From an uncultured Faecalibacterium sp. (GTDB lineage: Bacteria; Bacillota; Clostridia; Oscillospirales; Ruminococcaceae), in assembly GCA_934548045.1 (NCBI GenBank), contig CAKTEM010000014.1:1-63306 (forward strand): a stretch of DNA of 63,306 nucleotides. Direction: 5' to 3'. Under the pieces are notes generated by a model, which ran no database searches, was not told the DNA's origin, and saw only the letters and a program-made list of their open reading frames with translations. Positions within the stretch are counted from its first letter, which is position 1. Every line of letters begins with the position of its first letter. Below are positions 42,660-51,696 of this stretch, in pieces. The translations under genes and the position numbers were made by a program.

Positions 42660-43475
42660 TTAAAAATTCGGAAATACCAGTCTCGACGCCAAAATCACCG
42701 CAAAGCAGGCGATGCAGACAACGAGGTCGATATAATCCTGTTTGGTGCAGCGCAGGACTTTCAGACGAGTGCGGCCATCGCCGCCGCGATAGCAGCGGCA
42801 CTCCATTGCCATCGCCAGCTCATCGGCCCGGCGGAACGCCGAGATAAAGAGGGGGATCAGCACCGGAACCAGTGCCTTGACCCGTTCCGTCATGGTGCCG
42901 CTGTCCAGCATTGCGCCACGGGCTTTCTGGGCGTTCATGATCTTATCCGTTTCCTCGATAAGGGTCGGGATAAAGCGGAGGGCGATGCTCATCATCATTG
43001 CCAGCTCATGCACCGGGAAGTGAAGTTTTCCCAGCGGCTTGAGCAGCTGCTCGATGGCATCGGTCAGGACGATGGGGCTGGTGGTATAAGTCAAAAGGCT
43101 GGTACCGGCGATCAACGCCATAACACGGACTGCCATCAGGATAGCATACCGCACGCCCTCGGCGTAAATCGTCAGAAACCAGATGTGAACCAGCGGCTCG
43201 CCCTCGCCGGACACAAAGAAGAGGTTCAGAATCGCCGTGAATATCACGATGGGCAGAATCGGCTTCAGGCTCTTGAGAATGAGCTTGAAGGGAATCTTCG
43301 CCACGCCGTACATAGCGGCGAGGAAAACGATGGACAGAGTCAGGCCCAGCGGATTGGACGCCGCGAACAGCATGATGATATAGACGATCGTCATCACCAG
43401 CTTGAGACGGGGGTCGAACCGATGCACAAGGCTGTTGCCCGGGAAGTGCTGACCGATGGTGATATCTCTCAGCAT
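42660..43475 (-). CDS. ecfT: ECF transporter transmembrane component EcfT
   Basis: 271 residues with five to six helices. FPGNSLVHRFDPRLKLV at the N-terminus and the two coupling-helix motifs (KARGA, and CRCYRGG) contact the ATPases. It couples ATP hydrolysis to substrate-specific S components encoded elsewhere (group II ECF). It overlaps ecfA2 by 7 bp. Confidence 0.93.
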   Translation of the reverse strand: MLRDITIGQHFPGNSLVHRFDPRLKLVMTIVYIIMLFAASNPLGLTLSIVFLAAMYGVAKIPFKLILKSLKPILPIVIFTAILNLFFVSGEGEPLVHIWFLTIYAEGVRYAILMAVRVMALIAGTSLLTYTTSPIVLTDAIEQLLKPLGKLHFPVHELAMMMSIALRFIPTLIEETDKIMNAQKARGAMLDSGTMTERVKALVPVLIPLFISAFRRADELAMAMECRCYRGGDGRTRLKVLRCTKQDYIDLVVCIACFAVILASRLVFPNF

Positions 43476-44389
43476 ACGGACGCACCTCCCTTCGGGTCAT
43501 TTTCCAGTGGGAGAACCAGACTTTCTCCTGCTTCTTTCCGTTTTTTTGCTTCCAGAATCATCTTGACAGCGTAAGGAACGGTGTAGACGTCCGCCGGAAC
43601 ATCCACGCCCATCTGACGCAGCTTCAGGAAAATCTTCGTCACCTGCGGCACACTCAGACCCAGCTCCAGCAGTTCCGGCGCACGGGCAAAGACTTTTTCC
43701 ACCGTGTCGTACATCGCGATTTTTTTGTTAGACATCACCAAAACGCGGTTCGCATATTTGGCGATATCTTCCATACTGTGGGATACCAGCAGGACGGTCG
43801 TACCGGTCTTTTTGTGGTAGTCCTTGACTTCGCTCAAGATCTCATCCCGGCCCTCCGGGTCCAGACCAGCCGCCGGCTCGTCCAGAACGAGGATACGGGG
43901 CTTCATCGCCATGACACCGGCCACGGCGACACGGCGTTTCTGGCCGCCGGACAGCTCGAAGGGACTGCGTTCCAGCAATGCCGGGTCAAGGCCGACGAAA
44001 TCCGCCGCCTCATGCACACGGCGGTCGATCTCCTGCTCATCCAAGCCCATGTTCTTGGGGCCGAAGGCAATATCCTTATAGCAGGTCTCCTCGAAGAGCT
44101 GATATTCCGGATACTGGAAGACCAGACCGGTCAGGAAACGGAAATCCCGGATCTTTGCCGGGTCCTCCCACAGGTCCTTGCCGTCGATATAGATCTTACC
44201 GCTGGTGGGGCGGTTCAGGCCGTTCATGTGGGTGATAAGGGTACTCTTGCCGGAACCGGTCGCGCCGATGATTCCGACGAAATCGCCCTCTTCCACCTCA
44301 AAGCTCACATCGTCCAGTGCCGTCACGGCGTTGGGCATCCCGGGGTTGTACACATAGCTCAGGTGGTCTACTTTGATAATACTTGCCAT
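43469..44389 (-). CDS. ecfA2: ECF transporter ATPase EcfA2
   Basis: 306 residues. Walker A GATGSGKST, signature LSGGQKRRVA, Walker B ILVLDEPAAGLD and the H-loop VSHSMED are intact. The C-terminal extension is typical of EcfA2. It forms the ATPase heterodimer with EcfA1. Confidence 0.93.
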   Translation of the reverse strand: MASIIKVDHLSYVYNPGMPNAVTALDDVSFEVEEGDFVGIIGATGSGKSTLITHMNGLNRPTSGKIYIDGKDLWEDPAKIRDFRFLTGLVFQYPEYQLFEETCYKDIAFGPKNMGLDEQEIDRRVHEAADFVGLDPALLERSPFELSGGQKRRVAVAGVMAMKPRILVLDEPAAGLDPEGRDEILSEVKDYHKKTGTTVLLVSHSMEDIAKYANRVLVMSNKKIAMYDTVEKVFARAPELLELGLSVPQVTKIFLKLRQMGVDVPADVYTVPYAVKMILEAKKRKEAGESLVLPLENDPKGGASVC

Positions 44390-44404
44390 TGTCTCGCCCC
44401 TCCC

Positions 44405-45244
44405 TTACCGCAGCAGCTCGTACAGAGCCTGCGCACATTCGCCGGTGTCGATGATGCCCTCAGGCATCGGGATACCAGCCTTTACCAGTTCATCCCGGAG
44501 TTCCGCCGCCTGCGGAACATCCAGATGAAGGGAGCGGACTTTCTCGGTCTGGCTGAACACCTCTTTCGGGGTGCCTTCCATGACGACATTGCCCTGACTC
44601 ATGACGAGGACACGGTCAGCCTGTGCCGCCTCTTCCATATAGTGGGTGATGGTGACGACCGTGATGCCCATATCCTTGTTCAGGTGATGGATGGTCTGCA
44701 TGACCTGTTCCCGTCCCCGTGGGTCGAGCATAGCCGTTGCCTCGTCCAGAATGATGCAGTCCGGGCGCATGGCGACGACACCGGCAATGGCGACGCGCTG
44801 TTTCTGACCGCCCGAGAGATTGTGGGGCGCACGCTCCCGGAACTCATAGATGCCGGCCATCTTCATGGCGTCATCCACCCGGCGGCGCATTTCCTCCGGC
44901 GGCACGCCGAGGTTTTCGAGGGCAAAGGCCACATCTTCCTCGACCACCGTCGCGACGATCTGGTTGTCCGGGCTCTGGAACACCATACCGACGGTCTGGC
45001 GGATATCGTAGATTTTGCTCTCGTCGGAGGTGTCCATTCCCTCGACCAGAACCGTACCGGCCTCGGGCAGGAGGATCGCGTTAAAATGCTTTGCGAGGGT
45101 CGATTTGCCGCAGCCGTTCGCGCCCAGCACGGCGACAAATTCACCCTTGCGCACTTCCGCCGAGACACCGTTCAGCGCGTAAACGGGCTTCTCGATGTCA
45201 TAGCGGAATTTCAAATCTTTCGCTGTTAAAATCGTTTCTTCCAT
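44405..45244 (-). CDS. ecfA1: ECF transporter ATPase EcfA1
   Basis: 279 residues. Walker A GANGCGKST, signature LSGGQKQRVA, Walker B CIILDEATAMLD. The start is the ATG at 45244 (MEETILTAKDLKFRY); the open frame upstream runs into the intergenic repeat and is not coding. Confidence 0.93.
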   Translation of the reverse strand: MEETILTAKDLKFRYDIEKPVYALNGVSAEVRKGEFVAVLGANGCGKSTLAKHFNAILLPEAGTVLVEGMDTSDESKIYDIRQTVGMVFQSPDNQIVATVVEEDVAFALENLGVPPEEMRRRVDDAMKMAGIYEFRERAPHNLSGGQKQRVAIAGVVAMRPDCIILDEATAMLDPRGREQVMQTIHHLNKDMGITVVTITHYMEEAAQADRVLVMSQGNVVMEGTPKEVFSQTEKVRSLHLDVPQAAELRDELVKAGIPMPEGIIDTGECAQALYELLR

Positions 45245-45324
45245 CTGTTTTCTCTTTCCGGTGGTGCGCCTTCCCAACAAGGCTGTACCCCTTACGAAAT
45301 ACACTGCTTCTTTTTCTTTGCGCT

Positions 45325-45440
45325 GTTGTCTCGTTTCACAGCAAGGCCCGGCTGTTTCCCATTTTGCGCAGAAGCTGCCCGGCCTGCCAATGGCTCTCCT
45401 TTTAGGAGAGCTGGCGAGCGAACGCGAGACTGAGAGGTTT
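45325..45440. repeat. Intergenic repeat element, copy 2
   Basis: Same block order as 41743-41909: GGCCCGGC-GTTT, GCCTGCCAATGGCTC, a short hairpin (CTCCTTTTAGGAG), GCGAGCGAACGCGAGACTGAGAGG. It lies in the leader of ecfA1 and touches the 3' end of the upstream methyltransferase gene. Confidence 0.65.
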
Positions 45441-46314
45441 ACTCTTCCCAAATTGCGGTCGCACCGCAGGGAACTACGCCGCCCGTCGCCGAGACCGGCA
45501 GGCCGATCTCATCGCAGGAGGTCTGGCCGCCGAACCGGGGGATCAGGGTCGTCTTGAGCATATACTCCATGACAGCCGGAGACAGGCCGGTGGTGTAGCT
45601 GTTGACGGCAAAGAAGAGCGGCTTGTCGCTCAGCACTTCCTCACACTGGCTGATGAGGTCGTAGATGCAGTCTTCCAGCTTCCAGATCTCACCGCCGGGG
45701 CCGCGGCCGTAGCTCGGAGGGTCCATAATGATGCCGTCGTAAGTGTTGCCGCGCCGCTTTTCCCGGGCGACGAACTTTGCACAGTCGTCCACCAGCCAGC
45801 GGATGGGCCGGTCGGCCAGACCACTGGCGGCGGCGTTGTCCTTGCCCCACTGGACGATGCCCTTGGAGGCGTCCACATGGCAGACCGTCGCACCAGCGGC
45901 GGCACAGGCCAGCGTTGCGCCGCCGGTGTAGCCGAACAGGTTCAATACTTTGATGGGGCGTCCGGCCGCACGGATCTTCTTCGCGTACCACGCCCAGTTG
46001 ACGGCCTGCTCCGGGAAGACGCCGGTGTGCTTGAAACCGGTCGGGCTGACGATGAGGGTCAGCTTATCCTCGCCCTCGCCGCAGGTGATCTTCCACTTTT
46101 CGGGCAGACGGCGGCGGTACTCCCACTCACCGCCGCCCTGATTGGAGCGGTGATAGATGGCGTCTGCCTTGGCCCAGAGCGGACTCTGTTCCGGCGTCTT
46201 CCAGACCACCTGAGGGTCCGGGCGCACCAGCAGCGTTTCGCCCCAGCGTTCCAGCCGGTTGCCGTTGGTGGCATCCAGCAGTTCATAATCTTTCCAGGTA
46301 TTTGCAGGGCGCAT
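45439..46314 (-). CDS. Class I SAM-dependent rRNA methyltransferase (RlmI/RlmK-like)
   Basis: 291 residues, lacking the N-terminal PUA domain of RlmI. Motif I is VLNLFGYTGGATLA, the acidic loop is VCHVDASKG and motif IV is IIMDPPSYGRG. It methylates a base or sugar in rRNA or protein; exact target unknown. It stands between glmM and the ECF genes with its own gaps. Confidence 0.88.
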   Translation of the reverse strand: MRPANTWKDYELLDATNGNRLERWGETLLVRPDPQVVWKTPEQSPLWAKADAIYHRSNQGGGEWEYRRRLPEKWKITCGEGEDKLTLIVSPTGFKHTGVFPEQAVNWAWYAKKIRAAGRPIKVLNLFGYTGGATLACAAAGATVCHVDASKGIVQWGKDNAAASGLADRPIRWLVDDCAKFVAREKRRGNTYDGIIMDPPSYGRGPGGEIWKLEDCIYDLISQCEEVLSDKPLFFAVNSYTTGLSPAVMEYMLKTTLIPRFGGQTSCDEIGLPVSATGGVVPCGATAIWEE

Positions 46315-46336
46315 AGCGTCCTCCTTCCTTTGGTGC

Positions 46337-47692
46337 TCAGTTCTTCAAAATTCTCTGTTCGATCTGCTCGACGATCCGCTTTGCGCAGCGGTCAATGGCG
46401 TCGAGATTCTGACCCTCGACCATGACACGGATCTTCGGCTCGGTGCCGGAGACACGCACCAGCACCCGGCCCATGCCCATCAGCTTCTGCTGTTCGTTCT
46501 CGATGAAACCAGCCAGCACTTCGTCTTCCTTATAAGCGGCTTTCTGGGCGGCATTAGCGACGACGTTCACCAGCACCTGCGGATACTGGGCATAGATGCC
46601 GTTCAGCTCGCTCATCTTCTTGCCGCTCTCGGCCAGCAGCTTGAGCAGCTTGCCTGCGGTCAGCTCACCGTCGCCGGTGGTGGCGTGGTGGAGCAGGATG
46701 ACGTGGCCGCTCTGCTCGCCGCCGATGGCATAGCCGTTCTCGCGCATGTTTTCCAGAACATACCGGTCGCCGACTGCGGTCTTCTCGGTGTTGATGCCCT
46801 GCGACTCCATGAACTTGATAAAGCCGAGGTTGGACATGACCGTGACAACCGCAGTGTCACCGTCCAGACGGCCCTTGTCCTTCATCGTCAGGGAGAGCAG
46901 TGCGATGATCTTATCGCCGTCGATCTCCTGACCCTTCTCGTCGCAGGCAAGGCAGCGGTCTGCGTCGCCGTCAAAGGCGATGCCACAGTCAAAGCCGCCC
47001 TCAACGACCGCCTTCTCGAGGTTGTCGAGGTGGGTGCTGCCGACGCCCTTGTTGATGTTCTCGCCGTCCGGGTCGATGCCGAGGAAGGTGCATTTTGCGC
47101 CCAGACGGGGGAACAGCTCCTGCGCCACCTTGGCCGCCGCGCCGTTTGCGCAGTCGATGCAGACATTCAGGCCGGTCAGGTCGCCGTTGATGGACTCATA
47201 CAGATGGTCGACGTAATCCTTCAGGCCATCGGTGCGGAGCGACACCTTGCCGACTGCACTGCCGGTCGCCAGCGGAATATCCGCACAGTTGTTGTCGATG
47301 TGCTTTTCGATCTCGTTCTCGACTTCGTCGGGCAGCTTGTAGCCGGTGCCGGCGAAGATCTTGATGCCGTTGAACTCCATCGGGTTATGCGATGCCGAGA
47401 TGACAACACCGGCGTCTGCATTGTACTTTTTCACCAGATAAGCGACGGCCGGAGTGGGCAGAACGCCCAGACTCTCGACATCCGCGCCCACGCTACACAG
47501 ACCGGCGGTCAATGCGGCTTCCAGCATGTCGCCGGACTGCCGGGTATCCTTGCCGATGAGGATGCGCGGACGATGGCCGGTGGTTCCGGTCAGGACTGCC
47601 GCCGCACCACGGCCAATTTTCATTGCCATCTCACAGGTCAGGTCAACGCCTGCAACACCGCGGACGCCGTCGGTTCCAAAATATTTTCCCAT
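46337..47692 (-). CDS. glmM: Phosphoglucosamine mutase
   Basis: 451 residues, full length. It interconverts glucosamine-6-P and glucosamine-1-P for UDP-GlcNAc. The phosphoserine loop is VISASHNPMEFNG, the metal loop is AFDGDADRC, and the sugar loop GGEQSGHVI and C-terminal RVSGTEPKIRVM are all present. The start is the ATG at 47692 with GAGGG upstream. This is the intact counterpart of the mutase fragment in the chimera at 13340-14290. Confidence 0.96.
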   Translation of the reverse strand: MGKYFGTDGVRGVAGVDLTCEMAMKIGRGAAAVLTGTTGHRPRILIGKDTRQSGDMLEAALTAGLCSVGADVESLGVLPTPAVAYLVKKYNADAGVVISASHNPMEFNGIKIFAGTGYKLPDEVENEIEKHIDNNCADIPLATGSAVGKVSLRTDGLKDYVDHLYESINGDLTGLNVCIDCANGAAAKVAQELFPRLGAKCTFLGIDPDGENINKGVGSTHLDNLEKAVVEGGFDCGIAFDGDADRCLACDEKGQEIDGDKIIALLSLTMKDKGRLDGDTAVVTVMSNLGFIKFMESQGINTEKTAVGDRYVLENMRENGYAIGGEQSGHVILLHHATTGDGELTAGKLLKLLAESGKKMSELNGIYAQYPQVLVNVVANAAQKAAYKEDEVLAGFIENEQQKLMGMGRVLVRVSGTEPKIRVMVEGQNLDAIDRCAKRIVEQIEQRILKN

Positions 47693-47800
47693 ATCAGTTA
47701 CCCTCACGTTCAAATATCGTTGTTGAATCCAAACTCTATTTACTATCTATATGAACATGCGCCGGGCGGCGTTCGCCATGCCGGGCATGATTCCGCATTT

Positions 47801-48856
47801 TTAAAACAAACTCTGCTGCCCATTATCTTCGGGCGAACTTCCCTCGGGTGCCTTCATTCCCAGATGTTCATACGCCAGCCGGGTCGCGCAGCGGCCGCGC
47901 GGCGTTCGGGTCAGGAAACCCATCTGCATCAGGTAGGGTTCACAGAGGTCTTCCAGCGTGACAGCTTCCTCACCGAGAGCCGCCGCCAGCGTTTCCAGAC
48001 CGACCGGGCCGCCGTTGTACATCTCGATGATAGCACGGAGCAGGCTGCGGTCCAGCTCATCCAGACCCAGTGCGTCAACATCCATCCGCTTGAGGCTCAG
48101 CAGAGCCACATCCCTGTCAATGACGCCGTCGCTCAGCACGGTGGCGAAGTCGCGCACACGCTTGAGGAAGCGGTTCGCCACACGGGGCGTGCCGCGGCTG
48201 CACTTTGCCAGCTCGTAGGCACCTTCCGGCGTGATGGGCTGGTCGAGGATGCCTGCGCTCCGCTGGATGATCTGCGACAGCTCATCCGGGCTGTACAGTT
48301 CCAGCTTGAGCAGAACACCAAAGCGGTCACGCAGAGGGCCGGTGATCTGGCCTGCGCGCGTCGTGGCACCAACCAGCGTGAACCGGGGCAGGTTGATGCG
48401 GATGCTCTGCGCGCTGGGGCCTTTGCCGATCATGATATCCAGCGCGTAGTCTTCCAGTGCCGGGTACAGCACCTCTTCGACCTGCCGCGACAGGCGGTGG
48501 ATCTCATCAATAAAGAGGACGTCGCCCTCCTGCAGATTCGTCAGCAGAGCCGCCAAGTCGCCGGGCTTCTCGATGGCCGGACCGCTGGTGATTCTTATCT
48601 GAACGCCCATCTCGTTGGCGATGATGCCGGCCAGCGTGGTTTTGCCCAGACCCGGAGGGCCATACAATAAGATATGATCCATCGGCTCTCCGCGACGCTT
48701 GGCCGCTTCGAGGTAGATTTTCAGGTTCTGCTTGACCTTTTCCTGTCCGATATAATCTTCCAGATGCTGCGGCCGGAGGTTGTTTTCCTCTGCATCCGCG
48801 CCGGTCAGACCCGGCTGCATCATTTTTGCTCCGTAGAGCGCGGTTTCATCCTGCAT
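47801..48856 (-). CDS. ruvB: Holliday junction branch-migration helicase RuvB
   Basis: 351 residues. Walker A GPPGLGKTT, Walker B VLFIDEIHRL, and the C-terminal winged helix with RTPRGR. It pumps DNA through the RuvA-bound junction. It follows ruvA by 3 bp. Confidence 0.97.
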   Translation of the reverse strand: MQDETALYGAKMMQPGLTGADAEENNLRPQHLEDYIGQEKVKQNLKIYLEAAKRRGEPMDHILLYGPPGLGKTTLAGIIANEMGVQIRITSGPAIEKPGDLAALLTNLQEGDVLFIDEIHRLSRQVEEVLYPALEDYALDIMIGKGPSAQSIRINLPRFTLVGATTRAGQITGPLRDRFGVLLKLELYSPDELSQIIQRSAGILDQPITPEGAYELAKCSRGTPRVANRFLKRVRDFATVLSDGVIDRDVALLSLKRMDVDALGLDELDRSLLRAIIEMYNGGPVGLETLAAALGEEAVTLEDLCEPYLMQMGFLTRTPRGRCATRLAYEHLGMKAPEGSSPEDNGQQSLF

Positions 48857-48859
48857 CTC

Positions 48860-49471
48860 TTACCTCCTGCCTGCCATGCCGCGCAAAGCCAGCTTGATGA
48901 TCTCTTCCACGGGGAGCGTCGCGTCGATTTTGGAGACCGCGACTGCCGCCTCGCTCTGGCTGTATCCCAGCGATACGAGGGCGGCGATGGCCTGCCCTGC
49001 CCCTGCGGCCGCCGGTGCCGACGAGGACGCACCGGCCACATCTTCCAGACTGATACCGTCCACAAAGCCCTTTGCGACCTTATCTTTCAGTTCCAGCACG
49101 ATGCGCTGTGCCAGCTTCGGGCCGACGCCGGACGCCGCCTTGAACGCCTTGTGGTCACCTGCCGAGATGGCCAATGCCACCCGGTCAGGTTCCATGACGC
49201 TTAAAATCGCAAGGCCGACTTTCGGGCCGACGCCGGAAACACCGGTCAGCATCTCGAAACAGGCCTGCTGTTGCTCGCTCGCGAATCCATACAGGCTGAC
49301 GTCGTTCTCGGTCACGCTCATAACAGTATAAACCGTAGCGTCCTTGCCGACGCCGGGCAGTGCGCCTGCAACGCTGGCCGGACACTGAACGTAATATCCT
49401 ACACCGCCGCAGCTGATGACGACGGCGTTTATGCTTTTTTTGACGATTTTTCCAGTAAGACAGTAAATCAT
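48860..49471 (-). CDS. ruvA: Holliday junction protein RuvA
   Basis: 203 residues. The OB-fold N-terminus, the two helix-hairpin-helix motifs (GVSGVGPKVGLAIL and GVGPKLAQRIVLEL) and the C-terminal UBA-like domain are in order. The ATG at 49471 has GAGG ahead; a TTG two codons earlier is less likely. In the ruvCAB operon. Confidence 0.97.
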   Translation of the reverse strand: MIYCLTGKIVKKSINAVVISCGGVGYYVQCPASVAGALPGVGKDATVYTVMSVTENDVSLYGFASEQQQACFEMLTGVSGVGPKVGLAILSVMEPDRVALAISAGDHKAFKAASGVGPKLAQRIVLELKDKVAKGFVDGISLEDVAGASSSAPAAAGAGQAIAALVSLGYSQSEAAVAVSKIDATLPVEEIIKLALRGMAGRR

Positions 49472-49481
49472 AATCAAAACC

Positions 49482-49994
49482 TCAAATCGGCCCCGGCACC
49501 TGACGGGTGAACCGGTTCAGCTGGTTTCCGTTGGTGTGGCAGAAGGTGATCGCCATCGCCAGCGCGTCGGCGGTATCGTCGGGCTTCGGGATGGCCGGCA
49601 GCTTGAGCAGGATCCGGGTCATTTCCTGCACCTGCTTTTTGACGGCCTTGCCGTAGCCGGTAACGGCCAGCTTGACCTGCATGGGCGTGTACTCGTAGAT
49701 GGGCAGACCAGCCTGTGCCGCCGCCAGCAGAATGACGCCGCGCGCCTCGGCGACGCCGATGACCGTGGTCTGGTTGTGCTGGTAGAACAGTTTCTCGATG
49801 GCCAGCACCTCCGGCTTTGTCCGCTCGATGACCTCTCTCACGCCGGTGTAGACCTCATCCAGCCGCCGCTCGAAGGGTACGCCTGCGTCGGTGCAGACCG
49901 CACCGAAATCCACCGGTGCAAAGCGGTTTCCTGCATAATCCACGACTCCCCATCCCACGATGGCATAGCCCGGGTCGATGCCCAATACTCTCAT
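49482..49994 (-). CDS. ruvC: Crossover junction endonuclease RuvC
   Basis: 170 residues. The metal ligands are in GIDPGYAIVGWG, AIEKLFY and the C-terminal DDTADALAMA. It resolves Holliday junctions with RuvAB, encoded next. Confidence 0.97.
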   Translation of the reverse strand: MRVLGIDPGYAIVGWGVVDYAGNRFAPVDFGAVCTDAGVPFERRLDEVYTGVREVIERTKPEVLAIEKLFYQHNQTTVIGVAEARGVILLAAAQAGLPIYEYTPMQVKLAVTGYGKAVKKQVQEMTRILLKLPAIPKPDDTADALAMAITFCHTNGNQLNRFTRQVPGPI

Positions 49995-50025
49995 GTTCCG
50001 ATACCTTTCCTATTGTAATCATCTT

Positions 50026-50054
50026 ATTATAGCACAGCGATGAAAAAGGGGCAA
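50026..50054 (-). promoter_or_regulatory. Putative ruvCAB promoter
   Basis: On the minus strand TTGCCC (50049-50054), 17-nt spacer, TATAAT (50026-50031), about 30 nt before ruvC. Confidence 0.65.
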
Positions 50055-50090
50055 TGCAAAAACATTTTTTGAGAATTTTGCAAAAAGGGC

Positions 50091-50119
50091 TTGCTTTTTC
50101 CGGAAAGGTGTGGTAATAT
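50091..50119 (+). promoter_or_regulatory. tRNA-Val promoter
   Basis: TTGCTT (50091-50096), 17-nt spacer, TAATAT (50114-50119), 33 nt before the tRNA. Confidence 0.7.
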
Positions 50120-50152
50120 AATTGAGCTGACTCATTCAGCGAAACAAAACAT

Positions 50153-50228
50153 GGACGGTTAGCTCAGCTGGTAGAGCATCTGCTTGACGTGCAGGAGGTC
50201 ACAGGTTCGAGTCCTGTACCGTCCACCA
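50153..50228 (+). tRNA. tRNA-Val (anticodon GAC)
   Basis: Complete 76-nt cloverleaf with encoded CCA. Acceptor GGACGGT/ACCGTCC, anticodon stem CTGC/GCAG around TTGACGT, T-loop GGTTCGAGTCC. Confidence 0.95.
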
Positions 50229-50235
50229 AACATGA

Positions 50236-50262
50236 GCCTCTAACGAAAGTTAGAGGCTTTTT
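50236..50262 (+). terminator. Terminator after tRNA-Val
   Basis: GCCTCTAAC-GAAA-GTTAGAGGC (50236-50257) followed by a T-run. Confidence 0.9.
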
Positions 50263-50601
50263 TGTTGTCTCTGCCGCCAACTTACGTTGGAGCCACGGAC
50301 GGTACAGGACTCGAAAGGGCGTGCCGAGCGCAGCGAAGGCAATCAAAGCCCCAATGGGGCTTTGATTAGCCCGTGGTTGCCTACCTCCTGAACGCACTAC
50401 CGGGATGACTACCGTTTTGTCCTCCCCTTTCGTACCGCGTTCGTTAGCAACAGACTATCATACATATAACATATAGGTAAAAGCATCAAAGGCAGGGTAT
50501 CACCCATGGTGGTATCCTGCCTTTTGTGCTATATCAGCCTGTTCTTTCTTTTGCAAGTATGGTATACTCAGCTCAACAAATCGAAACTTATGGAGGGAAT
50601 C
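50263..50601. other. Non-coding stretch with an inverted tRNA-Val fragment and hairpins
   Basis: 50297-50315 is the exact reverse complement of the tRNA-Val 3' portion at 50206-50224 (19 nt). A hairpin AATCAAAGCCCC/GGGGCTTTGATT lies at about 50341-50369. A hairpin with a following T-run (50491-50524, GGCAGG ... CCTGCC) precedes the mazG-like gene. No gene is supported here. Confidence 0.6.
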
Positions 50602-50928
50602 ATGGGCCATTTTTCAATAAGCGATATGCTTGCGATGCAGCAGGCCTTGCAGAAAAAATATAAAGACAAGTGGGAACCAATCTGCCCGGAAGCCGGCAAA
50701 CATAAATTGTTATGGATGCTCGGTGAAGTAGGCGAAGTCATTGATATCATCAAGAAAAACGGAGACCAGAAGGCCGTTGAAGATACCGCTCTGCGGCAGC
50801 ATCTTGTAGAAGAGATGGCAGATGTGCTGATGTATTACAATGACGTTCTTTTGTGTTATGGCATCAGTGAGGAAGAGCTGAAAGAAGCATATACCGCCAA
50901 ATTCGAGAAGAATATGACACGCTGGTAA
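50602..50928 (+). CDS. MazG-like nucleotide pyrophosphohydrolase
   Basis: 108 residues, single MazG-like domain. WMLGEVGEVIDIIKKNG carries the E-x2-E metal ligands and EEMADVLMYYNDV the E-x2-D pair. It hydrolyses non-canonical NTPs or dCTP-like substrates. The ATG at 50602 follows GGAGGG. Similar hairpin-like sequences (AAGGCAGG ... GGTGGTATCC) flank the gene on both sides. Confidence 0.85.
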   Translation: MGHFSISDMLAMQQALQKKYKDKWEPICPEAGKHKLLWMLGEVGEVIDIIKKNGDQKAVEDTALRQHLVEEMADVLMYYNDVLLCYGISEEELKEAYTAKFEKNMTRW

Positions 50929-51027
50929 ACAGAAAAGGCAGGTCATTCTCCTTCCGGTGGTATCCCAACCTTTTCTCTTGCTATTTTCGACGCAGTACGG
51001 AAAAAGGCGTAACATGAGGTGAATCCC

Positions 51028-51681
51028 ATGGCAGACAAAATACAAAACGCTTACGAATCCTCAAAAAATATCTATGACGATGTCCTCACGCAGGGGAACT
51101 TCTTCAGTCGGCTGTACATCAAGCTATTTTGGAGCGGCACCGACGACAATGAGATCGCACGGAAAGTCCTTTCTTACATTCCCGATGATTTTTCCGGGAA
51201 GCTTCTCGACGTACCGGTCGGAACGGCGGTGTTCACGGAGCGCAAATGGGCATCCCTGAAAAACTCCCACATCACCTGTCTTGATTACAGCACGGATATG
51301 CTCGAGCAGGCCAAAAAGAGGCTCAACGGCCATGCGCACATCGAGTGTATGCAGGGCGATGTCGGCAATCTGCCGATGGCGGATGATTCCTTTGACATCG
51401 TGCTGTCCATGAACGGCTTCCATGCCTTTCCCGACAAGCAAAAAGCCTTTCGGGAGACATGGCGCGTTTTGAAACCCGGCGGAAAATTCATTGCCTGCTT
51501 CTACATAAAAGGCAAATCCGGAATCACCGACTGGCTGGTGAAAACCATCCTTTCCAAAAAGGGATGGTTCACGCCGCCTTTCCAGACCGAAGAAGAACTG
51601 CGAGGTATCTTGCAAAAGATGTACAAAGAAATCGACCTCCATGTTGACGGCTCGATGGTCTATTTCTGCTGTACGAAGTAA
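51028..51681 (+). CDS. Class I SAM-dependent methyltransferase
   Basis: 217 residues. Motif I is LLDVPVGTAVFTE (a variant of the usual D-x-G-x-G), followed by CLDYSTDMLEQAKKR and FDIVLSMNGFHAFPDKQKAF, LKPGGKFIACFY. It resembles UbiE/COQ5-type small-molecule methyltransferases. The ATG at 51028 follows GAGGTG. Substrate unknown. Confidence 0.85.
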   Translation: MADKIQNAYESSKNIYDDVLTQGNFFSRLYIKLFWSGTDDNEIARKVLSYIPDDFSGKLLDVPVGTAVFTERKWASLKNSHITCLDYSTDMLEQAKKRLNGHAHIECMQGDVGNLPMADDSFDIVLSMNGFHAFPDKQKAFRETWRVLKPGGKFIACFYIKGKSGITDWLVKTILSKKGWFTPPFQTEEELRGILQKMYKEIDLHVDGSMVYFCCTK

Positions 51682-51696
51682 CTGCGGAGGTTCCAA

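Noticed and set aside
50164..50397. Small minus-strand frame across tRNA-Val (contains DGTGLEPVTSC)
   Set aside because: This is a known type of false gene made by translating a tRNA and its flank in reverse.
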